DNA from: Perognathus longimembris pacificus
Taxonomy: Eukaryota; Chordata; Mammalia; Rodentia; Heteromyidae
Assembly: GCF_023159225.1 (NCBI RefSeq)
Contig: NC_063181.1
Span: 12,731,606-12,795,605 of the forward strand
Direction: 5' to 3'
Length of the DNA: 64,000 bases
In this document: positions 55,646-64,000 of the stretch, piece after piece
Layout: every line of letters starts with the position of its first letter
Numbering within the stretch: position 1 is the stretch's first letter
Notes under the pieces: model-generated
Databases searched by the model: none
The model's input: the letters and a program-made list of their open reading frames with translations, nothing else
What the model was told of the DNA's origin: nothing
Position numbers and translations under genes: made by a program

Positions 55646-56689
55646 TTCACTTTTACAAAAGTTCTGGGCTGTCTCAGCAGTACCTGTTTTCACTGACAAA
55701 TGCAACTAAAAAAAACTATTTTTTCCTTCATAGTTTTGGTAATGGAATACTTGCTATATTCCCTAAGATTCTAGTATTTGCTGAGTTTGTTTGCATTTAT
55801 TTTCACATTGCTGTTTTTAATATGTAGGCCCATCTCATAGAAACAGGAAGGCATGGACCAATGACTTAGGTCATCAGACAAAGTAAGATTTATGCAGGCA
55901 GTATTGTTAGAAAGTTTGAATTTTTATTTATGATTCAAGAACATAAAGACTTTCACATGGAGAAGAAGGATGCTTTTGCTTGTCTAGAATTTTTAAGCAA
56001 CTGAAACAATTTCATATAACTGCATTGATCCTTTTCCACAAATTTGCAGCTTTAATCTTTTGGAATGTCCTTTTAACAATAGCCCACAGGAATAGCAATC
56101 AAATATTCCTTAGGGTTAATGTTTTTACCCCAGAGATGTCTGAGTATTTTAGTCATGGATCGTCATTTGATCCCCTATTTGGTACTGAACAGGGAGCAGG
56201 ATACTTATAGAACAGATGGATTTTGTAATATTCCAAAATGAGTTAAATGCAGAGCCAAGAAAAAAGTCAGGGCTCCTGATTCACACAGCCTAAGCAACGG
56301 AGGACACCAAATTATGGGTAAAGACAGTGAAAAATGATAGTTTGTATCAAATTGGGAATAGAGAAATGTATATTTACCATGGCTATTTGCTTTGAGTTAT
56401 CATTCCTTCCTCCTTCTCTCCCTCCCCCACTTCTTTTCCTCCTTCCTTTATTATTATTATTTTTCCCTAGAACATTTCCTGCTCAAAGATAATTCCTTGT
56501 GGATTTAGTAGTAGAGGTTAGCTCCTCTGTTTTCTTAAACAATAATCTCCCTTTTGTTTCATGGTTTTAGCTGTACAGAGAATTCAATGAATATCTGTTG
56601 TACACCACAATAGGTATTGTGCATGTTCAGTCATGGAAGAACACATGTACAAATACAAATACTCCTTAGTGCAGCAAAGTTCTACAACA
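55646..56689. other. AT-rich unique stretch
   Basis: A 76-codon frame (55980-56210) has no recognised domain. A pyrimidine patch lies at 56403-56447. Confidence 0.4.
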
Positions 56690-57160
56690 AAGAATGGAGT
56701 TATAGTGTAAAGATGAAGAGTGTTGACTTCAGAACAGACTGCATGGTGCTAGTGTATTATTATGATTATGATTATTGTTATTATTATTATTATTTGCTGG
56801 TCCTGGGACTTTGAACTCTGGGGCTAGGCATTGTCTCTAAGTTCCTTTTGATCAACACGAGCAATGTACCACTTGAGCTACAGCACTACTTCTGGCTTTT
56901 TCTGTGATTAATTGGAGGTAAGAGTCTCATGGACTTCCCTGCCCAGGCTGGCTTCAAACTGCAGTCCTTTAGATCTCAGGATTATAGGCGTGAGCCACTG
57001 GCACCTGGTGGTGCTGGTGTCTTGTGTTGGATGAGCTGCTTACCCTCAGTGCCTCTGTTTGCATATTGACAATAACATTAATAGGAATTATAGGATTAAG
57101 TTAGATAAATATTTGAACTCTGGAGACAACATACCTTAACCTTCCTAAGCACTTACTGTT
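56690..57160 (+). repeat. MIR SINE interrupted by dimer SINE
   Basis: The left half, 'gttgacttcagaacagactg', and the right half, 'gctgcttaccctcagtgcct', 'ctgtttgcatattgacaata' and 'ggattaagttagataaatat', follow one MIR copy. The SINE between them has its own TSD. Confidence 0.65.
56756..57009 (-). repeat. B1-dID-like dimeric SINE with (ATT)n tail, nested in MIR
   Basis: The (ATT)n/(ATG)n tail at 56756-56792 is followed by 'gtaccacttgagctacagca', 'aattggaggtaagagtctca' and 'ggattataggcgtgagccac'. TSD GGTGCTAGTGT (56745-56755) versus GGTGCTGGTGT (57010-57020). A roughly 15 bp deletion removes the usual 'cctcctgagtagcta'. Confidence 0.93.
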
Positions 57161-57774
57161 GGGTGCTTCCTATCTAACACTGGGTGACTAGGTGTGGTTG
57201 TACTTGATGTAAAGGTTCCTCGACTATGAGAATATACACCCAGACTAGTCTTGAAAAGATGATCATTACCCAGAGAGCCTGGAATTAGCACCAATACCAA
57301 GCTTTAATGGCTTGTCTTTTGGCTTGTCTTCTGTCGCAACAATGTGTGTGGTCACTGATGTTTGTGTTTGTCCAGCATCCCTTACCTGTCTTAGGAAACA
57401 ATCGAATGCACTTTTATAGGTGATTATTCTTGTGTCCCCTTCATCCATTTCGCCTCAATCACTGCGTTCAGGTGTGGCTCCACTTCTGCCTGCAGGGGTG
57501 GTGACATAAAACAAGCTTCACCATCCTTATAATTGTATTACCGTGATTTCAGGGTGAGTTCATATACACATGTCCATTTTGAATGAGGTCAGGGGTTTAT
57601 GTCAGAGCTACTGGGAAAAGAACCCACAACACTGTGGCCCGATATTTGTTAGCAATGGACACATTGATGCTAGGGGCTGGGAACTTTGTTGCACAGTATG
57701 GTTCTTGCTAACTAACCTTACAGTTCCTTTTCTTTCTTTTTCACCCATCCTTCTGTATGGCCTTTATTTTCTTC
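57161..57774. other. Unique stretch
   Basis: Nothing recognisable. Confidence 0.4.
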
Positions 57775-58093
57775 TGGTTACAAGGGTTTGAACTCAGAGC
57801 CTTAGGCTCACTTGGCTTTCTAGTTCAGACTGGCTTTTTGCTGGTTATTTTATTTTTATTTGTTTTGCCATTTCACAATATATCCTAACCAATGTCATCG
57901 CTTTCAACCTTCTCACTCATCCCCTTCCTACTCACCCCTTCCCTCACGCTTCTTAATTTTGTAGGATTTGCTGATTATTTTAGAGACGGACTCTCAGGGA
58001 CTTTTCCTACTTGGGCTGGGTTTGAACCACAATCTTTAGATCGTTACTTTCTGACTAGAACTACAGATGTGGGCCACTGGAACCTGGCTCCCA
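57775..58093 (-). repeat. B1-dID-like dimeric SINE, interrupted
   Basis: The tail-side right arm piece is 57785-57850 ('gggtttgaactcagagcctt'). The left arm resumes at 57960 ('tgctgattattttagagacg', 'tgggtttgaaccacaatctt', 'acagatgtgggccactggaa'). About 100 bp of unrelated pyrimidine-rich sequence lies between. Its words 'aatgtcatcgctttcaacct' are similar to 22.47 kb. Confidence 0.65.
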
Positions 58094-58519
58094 GCTTGTG
58101 AAGACAGGTGGCTTTTCCTTGTGTTCATTTTTCCCTCCATCTCTCTTTTTCTCCCTCGTCCTTCTGTTCTTTGCAGTTTGGATGTTAATTGACAGGCCAT
58201 AATATGCATCCATATGTAAATGATGCAGTTTGGTACACAGATAAACGAAACTTCTGGGAGGACTTTGATTGTCCTTGCCAGGATTGCATGATTATTGCTG
58301 TCTGAAGGGGTATATTTGGTTGGCTGGTCCAAGGTCATTCACACCCTTTACCTGTTAATTGTCTCAAACCACATAGACATGGAAGGGTGGGTGTGCTTCT
58401 GGGAAAGCATACAAGAACTCAATTAACAGAGAGAAAATGGATCCCAGCACCTTTGTTACTCCCAAGGCATGTTTTGGTTCTTCATCCACTCTTCCTATCA
58501 TTGTTAAGTGCCTTCATTA
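58094..58519. other. Unique stretch
   Basis: Nothing recognisable. Confidence 0.4.
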
Positions 58520-58690
58520 AAGACTTTATTGCACTCTAATTGTGTGTCAGTCCTATCTGATTCCTCTTGTGATGATAAATTCTGTGCAGGAAGAAACCTC
58601 TTATTTTCATCTGCATATCTCCATTGCTTAGCATAATTTCCAGTTTATTATAGTGCTTAACAAATACTCATTATTGGATTTTATCTACTT
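58520..58690 (+). repeat. L2-like 3' end (sense)
   Basis: 'tctgcatatctccattgctt', 'agcataatttccagtttatt' and 'atagtgcttaacaaatactc' follow the sense L2 3' end. Confidence 0.55.
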
Positions 58691-59019
58691 AATTTTACCT
58701 CATTAATTGCTCTCTTGTTGGAGCCCTCATCATCCCTGAACAATATGTTTCTCCCTCAGCCAAATCTTTCTCAAGGAAGTATATTTTTTAATAGACAAAA
58801 TACTATTCAATGTTTTATTAGTATTTTTTCCAAAGAGACTCTTCCTTTTCTTTCTTTAAGTTTCTTGAAATAGGAATTTTTTCGGTCTCTCATTTTCCTC
58901 CTCACCTCAGTTTGTTCCTATTTATTTATATATTTATTATCCATTATCTTCTTGTCAAATCCATGGCCATTTTTGGATCAGACTTGATTTTTAAATTTTA
59001 AAAAAATGGGGGAGGGGGT

Positions 59020-59205
59020 GGTCTTGTTCATTGAACACTGGGCTTCTTGAACTACACCCTCAGTCCTTTTGTTTTTCGTTTCTCTTTATTTTTACTTTTC
59101 TAGTTTCTTTATTTGATAGGGTCTTATGCATTTGCTGAGGCAAGCGTCTTCCCACCCCCACCTCCTAAATAGCTAGTAACACAAGCACACACTCTTCAGC
59201 CCTCA
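59020..59205 (-). repeat. Old dimer-SINE remnant
   Basis: 'attgaacactgggcttcttg' and 'aactacaccctcagtcc' resemble an ID-like arm. 'tttgatagggtcttatgcat' and 'cctcctaaatagctagtaac' resemble a B1 arm. Very diverged. Confidence 0.5.
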
Positions 59206-59530
59206 GACTTGTTCCTTCTTAATGATACCACAGCTCCTGGCACTCAGTCTCCCTTTGGATCTCATTGTTTTGTATATGTTCCTCATCCACCCCCTAAATC
59301 TCTGGTTGCTTAGTAGCAAAACAGACCACTATGCAACATGCTGAGTACCATGGGCACAAAGAGAAATGACATCGCTATCAGCAGTTTCTAAAGTAGTCAT
59401 TTGTATTTCTAATAAAACTTTAAACCTGGACTGTTAGATTATTCCACACAGTGTATTTTGTAAAGGGTGTGCTTTGCCAGTCTATTCAAAACACTGTTAA
59501 AAATGTATCTTCAGTACAAGTACAACTTGT

Positions 59531-59741
59531 TTTTTTGTTTTGTTTTTTGGCCAGTCCTGGGGCTTGGACTCAGGGTCTGAGCACTGTCCCTGCCTTCTTT
59601 TTGCTCAAGGCTAGCACTCTGCCACTTGAGCCACAGCTCCACTTCTGGCCGTTTTCTATATATGTGGTGCTGGGGAATCGAACCCAGGGCTTCATGTATG
59701 TGAGACAAGCTCTCTTGCCACTAGGCCATATTCCCAGCCCC
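59531..59741 (-). repeat. IDL-Geo SINE
   Basis: A T/G-rich tail, then standard arms. Imperfect TSD ACAAGTACAACTTGT (59516-59530) versus ACACGTAGAACTTGT (59742-59756). Confidence 0.95.
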
Positions 59742-59857
59742 ACACGTAGAACTTGTATTGCCTAGAATGTGTTGCCCTGAAACTTGTGTTGGCTTTCCAT
59801 TGCCTGCTACATATAATTCAAATTCAGAGGAGGGTTTGGCCTCCCTTGGTGGTACAT

Positions 59858-59960
59858 GTGCGCTCTCTCTCTCGCTCTCTCTCTCTCTTCATGACAATAT
59901 CTGCACACACACACACATACACACACACTCTTTCTCTTCGCTCTCTCTTCATGACAATAT
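59858..59960. repeat. (CT)n/(CA)n compound repeat with 60 bp spaced duplicate
   Basis: (CT)n, then 'atgacaatat', a (CA)n block, and again CT-rich sequence and 'atgacaatat'. The 20-mer at 59881-59900 recurs exactly at 59941-59960. Confidence 0.9.
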
Positions 59961-60829
59961 CCCTTCTATTTATTCTACTCATATCCTTTATTCAAGTAGC
60001 CTTAAATGGTCCCTACCCAAACACTCAACTTCTAAACCCTGTGCTTGAGAATCTTGCATTCCTTCTGCATGCAATATTCAGACATTACTTTTCTCTTCAC
60101 ACATCTCCCTTTTATAGGAGTTTTCAACCAATGCTCTTTCCTTCTTTCTGGCTGCCTTCCTAGCCTTTCACTTAAAGAGTGATTACTCCTTCCTCAAAAT
60201 GTGAATAGCATTGAGATTATGCTTGTCTATAGTTTCAAGAATCTAGGTAAGCTGGATTAAAGATGTAGGCCTGAATCTGAGGTAGATGGAAAAACCTGCT
60301 CAGTATCTGCCACATTTTAGGTTTTAACTTGACAAATATGAGATGAGTGCATGAATACATGTTGCAAAACTAGTGGAAAATAAAATATTTGCTCAAGAGT
60401 TTGTCCACTGGCCATGAAAAACTCAGATGGAAATTTGCCATATGGTCTTTGTGTTGTGCCAAAAACAATACACATGTGGTCAGTTACCACTGAGGAAGAC
60501 AGAGAAGATCTGGATCAGGGTGAAATCGGAATTGGCAAACTCGTTCCATCCAGCTGAGTGCTTGAGAGCTAATCACCTTTCACAGACGGTAGGTTATGAA
60601 GTAAGATGGGATCATGTGACTGTCCAAGGAAAGATATAACTTACGCAACTGTCTATGCTTGTTCATAGGCTGAGTAAGGATGTCGATACAATTAATCAAA
60701 GTAGCATCATGACTTCACAAAAAGCCAAAAGAGCCCACCTAGGTCTTCACTTTAGGTGATACATTGATAAGCAGTTTTAGATAACAGCTTTAACTAAAAT
60801 TTAAGCTAAGAAATGGTAGAGCATGTCTA
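59961..60829. other. Unique stretch
   Basis: No repeat or gene recognised. Confidence 0.4.
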
Positions 60830-60905
60830 TTGTCAAACCAGGAGGATCGAGAGTTCTAGGCCAGCCTGGGTTATCGAGTGGGACTCCCTACCCTTCCATA
60901 AAAAG
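60830..60905 (+). repeat. B1-like SINE fragment
   Basis: 'ccaggaggatcgagagttct' and 'aggccagcctgggttatcga' follow the B1 consensus. Monomeric and diverged. Confidence 0.65.
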
Positions 60906-61944
60906 AGGCACAATCTGACAATTATCATACTGGCGAAGGTAGTCAAATTGACTAACAATTATGCTTGAATATGAGAATTGGGAATGGTCAAACCACGGAG
61001 CGCTCCTCATCAGGGAACTGATTGTGGTTCCCTATCTATTTTAATAATGAAATAGAGCTTGCCAGATGTGATGGCATTTCAAAGCTGCTTTACTGACGAG
61101 GGATCTTTCTCTGCGGCTGTTGTCTGTTCTGGATGGTGTTTTCAGACTCCTGTTGTGGGGTGTTCCATCTCTATTCAACCCAGATCCTCTAATAGGACAT
61201 TACTGGGCCTCAGGGACTCACAACCCCTTTGTTGAGCACTTTTTATTTCGGATTGGCCTTTTCTCTTTTGGGATTCTCTTTTTCTCACAGCCCCTTCATA
61301 TTCTGTGTCCTGCACTACAATAAAAATCTCCACACACTCCTCCCTACCGGCTGCCCTTTCTGAGCTTCACACCATGCAACACTGTCTTTTCATTTCTCAT
61401 TTGCTTTGTAGTGCTCAGCCTGCACATAGTGCTGTCTTTTTGGTGCTACTGCTACGTCTCTCCCTCTAACGACACCTCATGTATGCTGACAGTAGTCCTA
61501 TGAAAATGCACACACTCCACACATCTCTGTCATCTTGCAAAGTTTATTCCTGACTGTGTTGGTGGAAGAAATTACTTGTGTTTCCCTCAGGAAACCTTGT
61601 TGTTGTTGTTATTGTTTTAAACAAAACTGGTACTTGAGAGAGGATCTCAAGGAGCTCATGTTTGAGGAGATAAGCAAACAAATAAATAAACAACAGACAC
61701 ATGCACACCCTTTTCTAGGTGATGTCTTAAATTCCTCCTCCCCCCTCCCTCTGCTTTGTGTCTAGTGTACCCAAGGCTGCAGAAAAGCTTTATTAACATC
61801 CACAACAGAAGGGCTGGACCTCCTGCCTGCCCAGGGCTGCTTTCTTAGGGCGCTTTAGACTCTTCATGTGCTTTCAAATAATCTGATATCTCCAAATGCT
61901 GTACTATTCAAGTAAACATTTAGCATGAGATTGTAAAATCTTAC
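60906..61944. other. Unique stretch
   Basis: Short frames (67 and 76 codons) are unrecognised. No repeat identified. Confidence 0.4.
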
Positions 61945-62170
61945 ATGGGTGCAAGTGGCTTGTACAAACCTGTAAGCGTAAGTATTCAGAGGCTGAGATC
62001 TGAGGATCATGGTTTGAAGGCAGCCTGCACAACAAAGTCCATGAGACTCTTATCTCCAGTTAAGCATCATAAAGCGAAACTGTGGATCAAGTGGTAGAGC
62101 ACACCAGCCTCAAGCCAAAAAGCAAAAAATGTTAAGGGACAGCTTACATCAAGCCCCAGTACTGCAATTT
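61945..62170 (+). repeat. B1-dID-like dimeric SINE (sense), diverged
   Basis: 'ggctgagatctgaggatcat', 'gactcttatctccagttaag', 'ctgtggatcaagtggtagag' and 'catcaagccccagtactgc'. Confidence 0.88.
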
Positions 62171-63239
62171 AAAAAAAAGTAAAGGTTGTAAGATCCTGGT
62201 TCATGCACGAGTTTTGTTGTATCTATTATAGATATTGCTTGTTCTTCAGTTATGCTTTTAAATGCACACAACTTCCTTTGTCTTCTACAATCCAGTTGTC
62301 TGTGGAGCTTTATATTTAAACTCATCAGCTGTGTTATTGTGAACCTAGTCAATAGATCTAAAAGGTTTATGTGGGGGATGAAAAAGGACTGCTTTTCACC
62401 AGTAGCAGGAACTGTGCAGATAGATTCCTCCCAGGCAACTACACTATGAAACTGTATGGTCAATAAACAACGAATGTTCCTAGGAGCTGCCATTCAAATC
62501 AATGGGTCATTTAGGACCTGTTTTTGTTTTTTCTTCCTAAGAAAATCTGTCTATCAAGTTGAAACATACAATAGTTAATGGGGATAAAAGACCACCAGGC
62601 ATTTATATGAATCACAAAACATCTTTCCACTAGTCACTTCCATTTGGAATCTGAATGGAAACTCATTAAAGAAAAAAAAACACATAGAAGGCAATTAATT
62701 CAGATTCTTTAAAGAAAAATTCAGGCAAGAGGATTTCAATATATTTCAGATAAAGAAAGGTTGAATCCCTTTGTGGACTAGGATGACAGATATTCTAACC
62801 TAGGAAGACTGCAAGAGACCAAGCTAGAAACCACACACTATGTGGTCTTGGTGCTGTCTTGTCCTATCACAGCATAAGAAGTGTAACAAGGCTTTGTCCA
62901 TTTATTTTCTCTGAGCCAGCGTCATTTGTCATAGGTTTCCTATAACAGATCAAAACCAGCTTTGGAACAGTTGCTTTTGTCAGATGGATGCTAATTTATT
63001 AGATTTATTTTCATGCCTAAGAAATTAGCATAAACAAAGGCATGGAAGGAGGGGTGAATTACTTTATCTGGATTGTAGAACTGAAGCAAAGCAATCAATC
63101 TCACATTAGTTAAGCAGAGTATAACAAGCACACAGAGTTAACATGCTCTTTATGGTTTTGTTATTTGTATAGAAAAGTTTTATGATGATTATATAATATA
63201 ACATATACAATGCATAATATTTTCTATACATAATAAATA
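62171..63239. other. AT-rich unique stretch
   Basis: Nothing recognisable. Confidence 0.4.
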
Positions 63240-63480
63240 CTATATTGTATGTTTTTTTGCAATGCTAGGGTTTGAGCTCAAGTTTTACACTTGCTAGGTA
63301 GGTGCTCTACCTCTTGAACTATATTGCCTAGCCTCCCCCTTCCCCATTTAAATTTTGTTTTAGTTAATTTTTGGGTAGAGTTTTATGCTCTTTGCCTAGA
63401 CAGATGTTATTCTGTGATTCTCCTGGTCTCCAAGTCCTGAATAGCTGGGATTATAGGTAGGTGCTAACACACCTAGCTGT
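63240..63480 (-). repeat. Old dimer SINE (ID-like plus B1-like arms)
   Basis: 'caatgctagggtttgagctc', 'ggtgctctacctcttgaact' (tRNA-like arm), then 'ctccaagtcctgaatagctg' and 'ggattataggtaggtgctaa' (B1 arm). Its right arm is closer to ID than in the common dimers. Confidence 0.7.
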
Positions 63481-63489
63481 ATATAACAT

Positions 63490-64000
63490 ATTTTCATCAG
63501 ATTCACCTCCTCTGTTGTTTTTTCTTAACTCCCTTCTTTTCTTCCACTTTTAGCAACTTTTAGTGGGTTTTATTATGCCATTACCATATATACACACTCA
63601 TACATATATGTATCATATATGTGTAGTACTTGGATGATATTCACTTTTAACACTTTCTTCTTTTTCTTCTCCCTTTCTCTTGGTTCCTCCTAAACACTCC
63701 TTCTTTCTACAATTCTGTCATATAATTTTTAAGGTCTAGATTCCACCAATGAGTGAAAAGATGATGTGATATTTATCTTTGTGAGCTTGGCCTATTTGAC
63801 TTAACATGATGATCTTCAGTTCCACCCATTTTTTTCTCCAAAGGACATAATTTCATTCTTCTGTATTGCTAAATATCATTTATTGTATGTACCTGTGTAT
63901 CTATATCTCACCCGCCTATAGTGTGTCTTCTTTATTTATTCATTGGTTGTTAGGCTTCTGCAACCATAGTTTGGCCTTTGCAAATAATACTGCTATAAAT
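63490..64000 (-). repeat. Ancient L1 fragment (antisense), runs off window
   Basis: The pyrimidine-rich 3' UTR is followed by antisense ORF2-end words: 'ccaccaatgagtgaaaagat', 'gcctatttgacttaacatga', 'tgatcttcagttccacccat' and 'caaataatactgctataaat'. The 5' remainder lies beyond the window. Confidence 0.75.

Noticed and set aside
1..64000. CRISPR array, phage, operon or other prokaryotic feature
   Set aside because: No regularly spaced repeats with unique spacers, no dense coding, and abundant mammalian SINE and LINE content.

Overview
The window looks like nuclear DNA of a rodent, most likely from the superfamily Geomyoidea (kangaroo rats, pocket mice, pocket gophers). The main reason is a dimeric SINE of about 200 bp, present about 17 times. 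Its left arm derives from a tRNA-Ala/ID-type sequence and it ends in an A-rich tail. From memory it matches the published IDL-Geo family, which is described as restricted to Geomyoidea. The species assignment rests on that recollection, not on a database search.

I find no convincing protein-coding gene, rRNA, functional tRNA or CRISPR array. The open frames are short, low-complexity, or lie inside repeats. The window is best read as intergenic DNA or part of a very long intron. It is dominated by interspersed repeats of several ages.

Layers, youngest to oldest: (1) IDL-Geo SINEs, many with 12-18 bp target-site duplications (TSDs); (2) a 2.3 kb 5'-truncated L1 with a 16 bp TSD (49.3-51.6 kb) and further L1 3' ends on both strands; (3) about 28 copies of an older dimeric SINE with a 7SL/B1-like left arm and a tRNA-like right arm (B1-dID-like); (4) single tRNA-derived monomers, including one classic ID, and two B1 monomers; (5) MaLR-type LTR remnants; (6) MIR and L2 copies and degraded L1M-like sequence.

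Layout: 0-24 kb is SINE-dense with two L2 or MIR backbones, a 470 bp polypyrimidine tract at 13.7-14.2 kb and several dinucleotide arrays. From 24 to 36 kb there are an LTR, L1 3' ends, an ancient LINE region and a long repeat-poor stretch (30.3-34.0 kb). From 36 to 49 kb it is mostly unique DNA with scattered dimers. From 49 to 52 kb lies the L1, nested in an older SINE. From 53 to 64 kb there are an L2, a MIR, more SINEs and a terminal L1 fragment.

Most informative observations: the two dimeric SINE families share a homologous right arm; one IDL-Geo insertion carries a B1 3' piece inside a single TSD; a 107 bp poly-A insertion of unknown source is bounded by an 18 bp TSD; the L1 splits a tRNA-SINE between its A and B boxes; and SINE orientation is strongly skewed to the minus strand. 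I found no new gene system.
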